Source: Planctomycetota bacterium
Lineage (GTDB): Bacteria > Planctomycetota > Planctomycetia > Gemmatales > Gemmataceae
Direction of reading: 5' to 3'
Assembly: GCA_016191165.1 (NCBI GenBank)
Contig: JACPPF010000114.1
Coordinates: 1-64,000, forward strand
Length of the DNA stretch: 64,000 nucleotides
Shown one piece after another: positions 10,861 to 18,690 of this stretch (its first letter is position 1; every line of letters begins with the position of its first letter). The notes beneath the pieces are model-generated. The model saw only the letters and a list, made by a program, of their open reading frames with translations. It had not been told where the DNA came from and ran no database searches. Both the position numbers and the translations under genes were made by a program.

Positions 10861-11898
10861 ATGATCGAACTCAAGAACGACCACCTGGCGTTTTCCTTCC
10901 CCGACGTGCATCCCGGCGCCAAGCTGGATATCACGTTCCAGCGCACGTTGCGCATTCCCGACGACGATAAAACCTATCCGCTTCCGCCCGGGCTCGGTGC
11001 GTTCCCGCTCCGGCATGTCGATGATTTCGCCGACAACGTCCCGCCCGGCTGGCTTGAGCACGGCGGCGTCATGCTGCCCATGTATCAGTCCGAGGCGATG
11101 TGGCTGCTCTTCTCGGCTGGCTACGACCCCGAGCGCGGCGTGGCCTACCCGTGCGCCGTCAAGGTCGCCACCGGCAAGATCGATGCCGTCACCGGCAGGG
11201 ACTGGTCGAACGGCTTGCATCGCGGGCCGCAAGACTACATGGTCGCACCGAAGCAACCGTGGCTTGACGGCTACTGCGTTGAGAAAGGCGTCATCCGCCA
11301 GTTCGTCGCCATGCCCCTTGGCGCCGGCTACACGGCCGAGGAGCAGATCACCGGCAATGCCGAGCACGGCGGGTTGCAGGTCATCGTCTATCCGATGAAA
11401 CGCGAGGTGTTCGAGCGACGGTTTCCGAAGGTGGATCGGCTCGCCAGGACGCGGGGCGCCATGGCGTTCGATGCCTTTTGCGCCGCCCCGATGGCCGCCA
11501 AGTCAGAAATGGGCCTCGCCCCCGGTGGTCGCATGAAACAAGAAATCTACGACGACCCATTCGATTTCGCCGACTGGGACCTGACGCATTCGAGCCGCTG
11601 CTTCGTGCATATCGCGAACTCGCTCATGTGGAAGGCCATCACCAAACAAACGCCCCCCAACCTGCCGCCGACCGCGGCCCAGTACACCAATTACGGCTTG
11701 CCGTGGTTTGATTACTACGATGACTCCCTGAAAGCCCTGCCCGGCAGCGGCATCCTTGGCAAACTCAAGAGCGTGCTCGGCATCGCAACGGAGAAACGAG
11801 AATCCCCGTTGCCGGAGAATGAAGCGTGTAACCCGGGTCACGTCGTGAAATTGAAAGCGATGCGCATCGGCGACCAGGTGCGCGAGGGGTCGTTTTGA
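10861..11898 (+). CDS. Conserved hypothetical protein (345 aa)
   Basis: The protein belongs to a conserved bacterial family without known function; I recall similar proteins in actinobacteria that are sometimes mislabelled as integral membrane proteins. No membrane span is seen here. Conserved-looking segments include FQRTLRIPDDDKTYPLPPGL near the N-terminus, PMYQSEAMWLLF, FVAMPLGAGYTAEEQITG, MGLAPGGRMKQEIYDDPF and the aromatic-rich PTAAQYTNYGLPWFDYYDD. A GGAG lies 7 bases before the ATG. The last 40 residues are basic and may be less conserved. The position after an XRE regulator suggests a regulated accessory role, but that is inference. Confidence 0.72.
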   Translation: MIELKNDHLAFSFPDVHPGAKLDITFQRTLRIPDDDKTYPLPPGLGAFPLRHVDDFADNVPPGWLEHGGVMLPMYQSEAMWLLFSAGYDPERGVAYPCAVKVATGKIDAVTGRDWSNGLHRGPQDYMVAPKQPWLDGYCVEKGVIRQFVAMPLGAGYTAEEQITGNAEHGGLQVIVYPMKREVFERRFPKVDRLARTRGAMAFDAFCAAPMAAKSEMGLAPGGRMKQEIYDDPFDFADWDLTHSSRCFVHIANSLMWKAITKQTPPNLPPTAAQYTNYGLPWFDYYDDSLKALPGSGILGKLKSVLGIATEKRESPLPENEACNPGHVVKLKAMRIGDQVREGSF

Positions 11899-11903
11899 GA
11901 CAA

Positions 11904-11983
11904 GGCGAGCCGGGAGCGTGAGCGACCGGAGGGAATCGGCAACTCCCCGCACACCTTCCGGTCGCTGACGCTCCCGGCTCGCC
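11904..11983. repeat. Large inverted repeat between convergent genes
   Basis: Two 30-base arms (11904-11933 and 11954-11983) are near-perfect inverse copies beginning GGCGAGCCGGGAGCGT, separated by 20 bases. They lie between two convergent genes and would make a strong bidirectional hairpin. A third copy of the arm (13271-13299) lies inside the DUF1501 gene. Confidence 0.85.
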
Positions 11984-11987
11984 AACT

Positions 11988-13397
11988 TCACGCCACGATC
12001 TCCTCAATCACATGCCCATGCACATCGGTCAACCGCCGGTCGATGCCGTTGTGGCGAAACGTTAACTGGGTGTGGTCAATGCCCAAGAGGTGCAGAATCG
12101 TGGCATGCACGTCATAGCAATAAGTCGGATGCTCGGCCGCGCGGAAAGACCACTCGTCGCTGGCGCCATAGGTGACGCCGCCCTTGATGCCGCCGCCAGC
12201 CAGCCAGGTCGTGAACGTGAACGGGTTATGATCGCGGCCCAGGCTTCCCTGGCTGCACGGCATGCGACCGAACTCAGTCGTCCACATCACGATGGTATCG
12301 TCGAGCAAACCGCGGCGTTTCAAATCTTTAATCAGTGCGGCGGCGGGGCGATCCATGCTCGTTCCCATGTCGTAATGGTCACGCTGAATGTTTTCATGTG
12401 AATCCCAGTTGCGGCGCGGGAAGCCGTTGTCAGCGCCGGACCAGACTTGCACGAAGCGAACGCCGCGCTCCAGCAATCGGCGTGCGATCAGGCAATGCCG
12501 GCCAAACTCCGCGGTGATCGGCTGATCGAGGCCGTAGAGCCGATGCGTCTCGCGCGTCTCGTTGGCGATGTCGAGCACCTCCGGAGCGCTGAGTTGCAAG
12601 CGCGCGGCCAACTCGTAGGTCTGGATGCGCGCGTCCAGACGCGAATCGCCGGGGCGCGTCTCGGCATGGCGGCGATTCATCTCTTGCAATAGCCGCAGGC
12701 CGTCCCGTTCGCTGGCCGGTGTGATGTATTGATTCGGGCCGGGGAACAGGTCGAAGATCGGGTTGCGATCGCTCGGCCGAATGGTCGTGCCTTGCGCACT
12801 GGCGGGAAGGAAGGCACTCGACCAGTTGGCGGGGCCGTTCGGGGCGTAGCCGCGCGAATCGGGGATGACGACGAACGCCGGCAAGTTCGCGTTCATGCTG
12901 CCCAGGCCGTAGTTGATCCAGGCGCCCAGGGCGGGAAAGCCAGGCAGGACGAAGCCGGTGTTTTGCATGAACGTCGCCGGGCCATGGACGTTGGAGCGCG
13001 ACACCATCGACGGGATGAAGGCGATGTCGTCAACGCACGACGCGATATGCGGCACCAGGTCGTTGATCCATTTGCCCGACTGCCCGTATTGACGCCAGCG
13101 CCAGGGCGATTGCATGACATTGCCGGGACTGGACTGGAACAACTCCACGCGTCCGCCGGGGTTGAACGGCTGGCCGTTGCGCTGGATCAAGAGCGGTTTG
13201 TAATCGAACGTATCGCACTGACTGGCGGCGCCGGACATGAAGAGCTGCACGACGCGGCGCGCGCGCGGCTGGCGAGCCGGGAGCGTAAGCGACCGGAGCG
13301 GCGCCTGCGCGAGCAAGCCGTCCTCTCCCAGCAGCGCCGCCAGCGCGATGCCGCCGAGACCGCCGCCGGATTGCCAGAGAAAATCGCGCCGATTCAT
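11988..13397 (-). CDS. DUF1501 family Tat-exported protein
   Basis: This 469-residue DUF1501 protein starts MNRRDFLWQSGGGLGG, a clear twin-arginine signal. It has RVVQLFMSGAASQCDTFDYK, FIPSMVSRSNVHGPATFMQN, NWDSHENIQRDHYDMG and MWTTEFGRMPCSQGSLG, the family's likely metal-site regions. It starts 9 bases after the stop of the DUF1549/DUF1553 gene on the same strand; such pairs are a standard planctomycete operon thought to act on surface or extracellular polysaccharide, though biochemical proof is scarce. Residues about 33-42, just after the signal peptide, come from a palindromic repeat (13271-13299) inserted in frame. Confidence 0.9.
   Translation of the reverse strand: MNRRDFLWQSGGGLGGIALAALLGEDGLLAQAPLRSLTLPARQPRARRVVQLFMSGAASQCDTFDYKPLLIQRNGQPFNPGGRVELFQSSPGNVMQSPWRWRQYGQSGKWINDLVPHIASCVDDIAFIPSMVSRSNVHGPATFMQNTGFVLPGFPALGAWINYGLGSMNANLPAFVVIPDSRGYAPNGPANWSSAFLPASAQGTTIRPSDRNPIFDLFPGPNQYITPASERDGLRLLQEMNRRHAETRPGDSRLDARIQTYELAARLQLSAPEVLDIANETRETHRLYGLDQPITAEFGRHCLIARRLLERGVRFVQVWSGADNGFPRRNWDSHENIQRDHYDMGTSMDRPAAALIKDLKRRGLLDDTIVMWTTEFGRMPCSQGSLGRDHNPFTFTTWLAGGGIKGGVTYGASDEWSFRAAEHPTYCYDVHATILHLLGIDHTQLTFRHNGIDRRLTDVHGHVIEEIVA
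13271..13299. repeat. GGCGAGCCGGGAGCGT repeat inside DUF1501 gene
   Basis: This segment is nearly identical to the arms of the inverted repeat at 11904-11983 and is read in frame in the DUF1501 gene as a peptide just after the signal sequence. Confidence 0.75.
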
Positions 13398-13406
13398 GGG
13401 TCGCCC

Positions 13407-16400
13407 TCAATCCACAAACACAAACTCATTCGCATTGAGCACCACCCGGCACGCGTTCGCCAGGCCGTGGCGCTGGATGTAGGCAGTCATCGCCGCACGC
13501 TCAGCTTGTGTCGGGCGACGCGCGAGCGCCAAACGGTAGACGGCATCGGCCTGGCGGGCCGGCGTCTTCTCCATCGCTTGCACGCGCTCGGCGAAGTATT
13601 CGGCCTGCTTCACCATGAATGGGTTGTTCAAAAGCGTGAGCGCCTGCAAGGCCGTCATCGTGGTGTTGCGCACGGGTACGTTAAGGTTCGGGTCGGCACA
13701 ATCGAGCGTTTCCAAAAACGGGTTCGGCACGCTGCGGACCACGAAGCGATACACCGTGCGCCGCCAGCTCTCCGGGCGATTGATGAAGTTCACATCGAGG
13801 TGATCGTAGATCGGCGAATGATCCTCCTTGAAGCGGAACAGATCATAGCCGGGACCGTACATCCTGTAGTCGATCTTGCCGCTGATCGCCAGCACGCTGT
13901 CGCGAATCGATTCCGCGTCGAGCCGTTGCCGATTCATGCGCCATAATAGCCGATTGTCCGCATCCCGTTTAGCGCCCGCGGATTCATGGGCTGACGCTTG
14001 ACGGTAAGTCGCGCTGAGCAAAATCTTCCGGTGCATTTTCTTGAACGAATCCGCGGCGCGAAACTCTTTTGCCAAATAGTCGAGCAACTCTGGATGGCTG
14101 GGCAAGCTGCCGTTGCGGCCAAAATCGCTGGGCGTATCGACGAGGCCCTTGCCGAAGTGGTACTGCCAGAGGCGATTGGCGATGCTGCGCCAGGTGAGTA
14201 CGTTGGCGTCATCGGCGATCCAGTTGGCGAGAGCGGCACGGCGTGCGCCTTCGTCCGCTCCCTTACGGTCGCGGCTCGTTTTGAAATGATCCTTGAGCTT
14301 GAGCAAACTCAAGCCGCCAGGAATCGCCAGTTCGCCTTTACGCTCGACATCGCCGCGCGCCAGCACGTGGATCGTTCGCGGCGCGATCGGCACGGCGGCG
14401 TAGACCTTCATCGAATCCTTCAACGTCGCGAGTTGCGCCTGAAGGGTTTCCAGCTCCTTGCCCAAATGCACGAGCTCGCTGCGCGTGTCGGCGTCGATCC
14501 GTTTTTCGAGTGTCTCGCGGCGCTCTGCCTCGGCACGAGAGATTTGCACCTCCCAGGCCAGACGCACATGCGTATCTGCGTCTTTGACCAGGCGGCCGCG
14601 GCTCGTGAAACCGTCCACCAGATGCCGCGTGCTCCAGCGACCCGCTTCGATCGAATCAAGCGCGGTCACTTTGGCGCCCCGGGCGGCGTTTTTGGCATCG
14701 CGCGCGAATACTTGCACTTCGCCCAGCGCGAAGACATAATCGCTGGTCCGCTCCCAGAGCTTCGTTGCCGTCACACGAACGTAGCGGAATTGCTTTTCGG
14801 CAATGAAGGCTACGGGTTGCTCTCCCGGATTGGCGACATCCGCTGAGGTGCGATCGACCAGCGTTTCATATTTGGCGAAATCCTCGTGGTCGCTGAGCGT
14901 GATCTTGTATCGGAGCGGAAAGCCGAAGCCGGGCGCGTCCCGGAAATCGGTCGGGCGCGCGGGAATGAGTCGGATCGCCGTGATGTCGGTCGGCTTGCCG
15001 AGATCGACCTGCACCCATTTGGTCGTGTCCGGCGTTTTCGCGATGCCGCTGTGATAGCCGTTGGTCGGGCTGGTTGTGTTCTTCTCGACAAACGCCTGGC
15101 GTGAGGCGAGGTGGCGCGTCGAGCCGATTTTCGCGTCGAGATCTTTCAACTCTTTCGACGACAGCACCGCGACTTTCGTTAGCAACGCCTCGCGCCTCGA
15201 ACTCGCCGCGCCGCGTTTCTTCTCCAGCTCGGCCTTGAGCGATTGGGTCCCCTTCGACGCCACCGGCCGATCGCCGCGTTCGACGCCCGCGAACACCGCC
15301 TGAAGCTGGTAATACTCCTTCTGCGAAATCGGATCGAACTTATGATCGTGGCAGCGAGCACAATGGACGGTCAGGCTGCAAAAGGTGGACATGGTGTTGG
15401 CGACCATGTCATCGCGATCGAGCACGCGCGTCTTCTCCTTGTCCACGGTTCCCTCGCGCAGTTCGACTTGCCCGACGAAATCCCACGGCCCCGCCACGAT
15501 GAAGCCGGTCGCGATGACGCCATCCGAATCGGCCGGGAACAGCACATCGCCGGCGACCTGGTAGCGAATGAAGCGGCGATACGGCATGTCGGCGTTGAAG
15601 GCGCGGATGACCCAGTCGCGATATAGCCAAGCCCACAGCCGGCGCTTGTCCTTGTCATACCCATGCGTGTCGGCGTAATGCACGAGATCGAGCCAGAGCC
15701 GCGCCCAGCGCTCGCCATAGCGCGGCGACGCGAGCAGTCGATCCACCAGGCGTTCCAACACTTCTTCCCGTTTTGCGCCTGGTGCATCCCACGCTTTTGC
15801 GAAATCATCCACCTCCTGCGGCGTCGGCGGCAGCCCGTGCAGATCGAACGTCAAACGCCGGATCAGCGTTACGGCGTCAGCCTCCTTGCTGGGCCGCATG
15901 CCCTTGGCTTCGAGCGTGGCCAGGATGAAGCGATCGATGTCGTTCTTGATCCAGGCGTCGTCCTTCACCTCGGGCGGCTCGACCTTCGCGATCGGCTGGA
16001 GCGACCACCACGGTTCACCTTTTTTCTTATCAGTAATTCCACCTATTGAAAGTCCCTTCGCCCACGGCGCCCCGCCGTCGATCCATTGCACGAACAGCGC
16101 GATCTCGGCTTCCGTAAGGGGCGTTCCCTTCTGCGGCATCTTCGCCATCGGGCCGCGGATCATCCTCAAGAGCAGGCTTTTGTTCGCGTCCCCGACAACA
16201 AGCGCCGGGCCCTTGTCGCCGCCGGTGAGCGTGCTGTCGCGCGTCGAGAGATCGAGCCCGCCGCGCGATTTCGTGGCATTGTGGCAAGTCAGGCAGTTCT
16301 TTTTGAGGATCGGCGCAATCTTGCTTGCGAAGAAGGCATCATTCACCTTCGGCCTCTGCGGTTGCGCGAGCCCGAACGCGCCGACGATGACGAGGCTCAT

Positions 16401-16436
16401 GACAAGGCCGAGGGATAATCGATATGCGGGGTTCAT
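13407..16436 (-). CDS. Planctomycete cytochrome c / DUF1549 / DUF1553 protein with F5/8C domain
   Basis: This exported protein of 1009 residues starts at the ATG at 16436, which gives a signal peptide (LVMSLVIVGAFGLAQPQ). A cytochrome-like segment follows with the heme motif CLTCH near residue 47 and MPQKGTPLTEAEIALFVQWI. The DUF1549 domain follows (LVDRLLASPRYGERWARLWL and CARCHDHKFDPI). A discoidin-like F5/8C segment (KWVQVDLGKPTDITAIRLIP) sits between it and DUF1553, which includes ALANWIADDANVLTWRSIAN, RLWQYHFGKGLVDTPSDFGR and a C-terminal LQALTLLNNPFM. The F5/8C domain suggests carbohydrate binding. It is the first gene of an operon with DUF1501. Residues about 720-728 (TSRDRKGAD) come from a repeat at 14254-14278. 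Confidence 0.9.
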   Translation of the reverse strand: MNPAYRLSLGLVMSLVIVGAFGLAQPQRPKVNDAFFASKIAPILKKNCLTCHNATKSRGGLDLSTRDSTLTGGDKGPALVVGDANKSLLLRMIRGPMAKMPQKGTPLTEAEIALFVQWIDGGAPWAKGLSIGGITDKKKGEPWWSLQPIAKVEPPEVKDDAWIKNDIDRFILATLEAKGMRPSKEADAVTLIRRLTFDLHGLPPTPQEVDDFAKAWDAPGAKREEVLERLVDRLLASPRYGERWARLWLDLVHYADTHGYDKDKRRLWAWLYRDWVIRAFNADMPYRRFIRYQVAGDVLFPADSDGVIATGFIVAGPWDFVGQVELREGTVDKEKTRVLDRDDMVANTMSTFCSLTVHCARCHDHKFDPISQKEYYQLQAVFAGVERGDRPVASKGTQSLKAELEKKRGAASSRREALLTKVAVLSSKELKDLDAKIGSTRHLASRQAFVEKNTTSPTNGYHSGIAKTPDTTKWVQVDLGKPTDITAIRLIPARPTDFRDAPGFGFPLRYKITLSDHEDFAKYETLVDRTSADVANPGEQPVAFIAEKQFRYVRVTATKLWERTSDYVFALGEVQVFARDAKNAARGAKVTALDSIEAGRWSTRHLVDGFTSRGRLVKDADTHVRLAWEVQISRAEAERRETLEKRIDADTRSELVHLGKELETLQAQLATLKDSMKVYAAVPIAPRTIHVLARGDVERKGELAIPGGLSLLKLKDHFKTSRDRKGADEGARRAALANWIADDANVLTWRSIANRLWQYHFGKGLVDTPSDFGRNGSLPSHPELLDYLAKEFRAADSFKKMHRKILLSATYRQASAHESAGAKRDADNRLLWRMNRQRLDAESIRDSVLAISGKIDYRMYGPGYDLFRFKEDHSPIYDHLDVNFINRPESWRRTVYRFVVRSVPNPFLETLDCADPNLNVPVRNTTMTALQALTLLNNPFMVKQAEYFAERVQAMEKTPARQADAVYRLALARRPTQAERAAMTAYIQRHGLANACRVVLNANEFVFVD
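14254..14278. repeat. Repeat related to CGAGCCGCGACCGT inside DUF1553 gene
   Basis: The minus strand reads CGAGCCGCGACCGTAAGG, matching the family also found in gltD (62729 and 62769). It encodes SRDRKGA in frame. Confidence 0.65.
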
Positions 16437-16473
16437 TTTTTTCAAATTCCGGTGCCGAATGTTTCCGCCTTTT

Positions 16474-16551
16474 GGTGGTGTCTCACTTTGCTTCGGCGCT
16501 TGGTAGACCTCACGCTCCGCGTGAGGTGTACAATCTAACTGAGACACTACC
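16474..16551. repeat. Nested inverted repeat upstream of the S9 peptidase
   Basis: The outer arms GGTGGTGTCTCA (16474-16485) and TGAGACACTACC (16540-16551) are inverse copies with one mismatch. Between them the hairpin ACCTCACG-CTCCG-CGTGAGGT (16507-16527) is also palindromic. It lies between divergent genes and may be a miniature mobile or regulatory element. Confidence 0.6.
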
Positions 16552-16616
16552 CGCCTTTTCGACCCGTTGCCGTAAGATAATTGCAAACCTCAGGGCCAAT
16601 CCGGAGTCATCGTACC

Positions 16617-18641
16617 ATGAAATCGTTCGCACCGCCATTTCGTCTCGCCGTTTTTTGCGTGGCGCTTGTTCTTGCAACGCCGCTTGCCGCGCAGGAAAAG
16701 AAAACCTCTGCGTGGACGCCCATGCAATCGATGCAGGTCAAGCGCATCGGCGGCGTCCGCGTTTCCCCCGACGGCAAGCGCGTTGTCTACACGGTGCGCG
16801 AGGCGCTTCTCGAAAAAGGAAAAAGCGAATACCTCACCCACATCTTCGTGGTGAACGCCGACGGCTCGGGCACGACGCAACTCACCCAAGGCGCCAAATC
16901 GTGCGACGAGCCGCAATGGTCGCCCGACGGCAAGTGGATTGCATTCATCTCCAAGAAAGGCGGCAAGGCAAACCTCTGGACCGTTCCCGCGGACGGCGGG
17001 GAGGCGCTTCAGGCCACGAAAGTGGCCACCGCCGTCACAAGCTACAAATGGTCTCCCGATAGCCGCTGGCTTGCGTACACGGCAACGGACGGCCCGACGC
17101 CGGCCGAGGAAAAAGCCAAGAAGGAGAAAAACGACGCCCGCATCGTCGATGAGAACATCAAGATGAGTCGGCTCCATATCGTCACGGCGCCGCCGACCCA
17201 GAAGACGCTCACGCGCCTGCTCACGCCCGGCAATTACAACGTCCCGCCTTCCGGCCGCGGTGGTTACGACTGGTCCCCCGACGGCAAGACGATCGCATTC
17301 ACACGCACGTCGTCGCCGCACGCTGACGATTGGCCCAGTGCCCATATCTTCCGGGTGAACGTGGCGACAGGATCGGTCACTCCTTACGCGACATCCCGGG
17401 CCGCCGAGTACGCGCCGCATTATTCACCGGATGGAAAATGGCTGGCGTTCGTTTCCACCGACGATCCGCCGACCTGGGGCGGTACGGGGCGCGTCCTCGT
17501 CTCGCCCGCCAACGGCGGCCTGGTACGACGCCTTGCCGAGACGTTCGACGGCTTTGGCCGTTATTCGGAAATCATCGGCTGGGCCGCGGATGGGCAAAGC
17601 GTCCTTTTCACGGAAATGAACGGGACCAGCCAACGCCTGATGCGCCTGCCGCTGAAGGGGGACCCCACGGTGATCGCCGAGAAGCCAGGCGTTGCACCGG
17701 GCGGGTTCAACCTAACGTCCGGAAAATTAGTCGGGTTTGCCTGGGAGTCGCTCCACCAACCGCCCGAGGCGTATCACGCATCGGTTGATCGCTTTGAGCC
17801 GAAAGTCGTCAGTCACGCCAACGGCAAGACGCCTCAGCGCACTTTCGGCAACACGGAGCTGGTTCGCTGGAAATCGAAAGACGGGCTGCAAATCGAAGGC
17901 CTGCTGACCTACCCCGCCAATTACAAGAAAGGCCAACGTTACCCGCTGCTGCTCAACGTCCACGGCGGCCCGATGGGGGTGTTCACGCAAACCTACGTCG
18001 GGTCGCCTGGCCTGTACCCGATCGCGAGTTTCAGTTCGCGCGGCTACGCCGTGCTGCGTGCCAATCCGCGCGGCTCGTCCGGCTATAGCAAAAAATTCCG
18101 CTACGCCAACTACGGCGACTGGGGCGGCGGGGATTATCAAGACCTGATGGCCGGCGTCGATCACGTCATCAAGATGGGTGTCGCCGACGAGAAGCGGCTC
18201 GGCGTGATGGGCTGGAGCTACGGCGGATACATGACCAGCTGGATCATCACCAAGACCAATCGCTTTAAGGCGGCGAGCGTCGGCGCCGGCGTCACCAACT
18301 TGATGAGTTTCAGCGGCACGGCGGATATCCCCAGCTTTTTGCCCGATTACTTCGGTGGCGAATTCTGGGATCGGCCCGACGTGTATCGCAAACATTCCGC
18401 CATGTTCAACATCAAGGGAGTGAGGACTCCAACCCTGATTCAGCACGGCGAGCGCGACGAGCGCGTCCCTCTCTCGCAAGGCCTGGAGCTTTACAACGCG
18501 CTGAAACGCCAGGGGTGCCCGACCAGGATGGTCATCTATCCGCGCACCCCGCACGGCATTCAGGAGCCACGCTTGTTGATCGATTGCATGGAACGCAATC
18601 TGGATTGGTTTGATCGGAATCTTGGAAGCTCAAAACACTAA
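16617..18641 (+). CDS. Secreted prolyl oligopeptidase family (S9) serine peptidase
   Basis: This 674-residue protein has a signal peptide (AVFCVALVLATPLAAQ), an N-terminal beta-propeller with TolB-like repeats (VRVSPDGKRVVYTV, PQWSPDGKWIAFIS, YKWSPDSRWLAYTA, YDWSPDGKTIAFTR), and a C-terminal alpha/beta hydrolase domain. The catalytic triad is visible: S534 in GWSYGGYM, D614 in HGERDERVP and H646 in PHGIQEP. It should cut peptides in the periplasm or outside the cell. The start at 16617 has CGGAG upstream and gives the signal peptide. It converges with the kinase gene; a short hairpin (18642-18660) lies between the two stops. Confidence 0.93.
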   Translation: MKSFAPPFRLAVFCVALVLATPLAAQEKKTSAWTPMQSMQVKRIGGVRVSPDGKRVVYTVREALLEKGKSEYLTHIFVVNADGSGTTQLTQGAKSCDEPQWSPDGKWIAFISKKGGKANLWTVPADGGEALQATKVATAVTSYKWSPDSRWLAYTATDGPTPAEEKAKKEKNDARIVDENIKMSRLHIVTAPPTQKTLTRLLTPGNYNVPPSGRGGYDWSPDGKTIAFTRTSSPHADDWPSAHIFRVNVATGSVTPYATSRAAEYAPHYSPDGKWLAFVSTDDPPTWGGTGRVLVSPANGGLVRRLAETFDGFGRYSEIIGWAADGQSVLFTEMNGTSQRLMRLPLKGDPTVIAEKPGVAPGGFNLTSGKLVGFAWESLHQPPEAYHASVDRFEPKVVSHANGKTPQRTFGNTELVRWKSKDGLQIEGLLTYPANYKKGQRYPLLLNVHGGPMGVFTQTYVGSPGLYPIASFSSRGYAVLRANPRGSSGYSKKFRYANYGDWGGGDYQDLMAGVDHVIKMGVADEKRLGVMGWSYGGYMTSWIITKTNRFKAASVGAGVTNLMSFSGTADIPSFLPDYFGGEFWDRPDVYRKHSAMFNIKGVRTPTLIQHGERDERVPLSQGLELYNALKRQGCPTRMVIYPRTPHGIQEPRLLIDCMERNLDWFDRNLGSSKH

Positions 18642-18660
18642 CGGAGGACCGATTCCTCCG
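18642..18660. other. Hairpin between convergent genes
   Basis: CGGAGGA (18642-18648) and TCCTCCG (18654-18660) form a 7-base stem immediately after the S9 peptidase stop. There is no T tract, so a terminator role is only possible. Confidence 0.4.
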
Positions 18661-18690
18661 CACGCTTACGTTTGTGCCAGCGCCCGGTGG

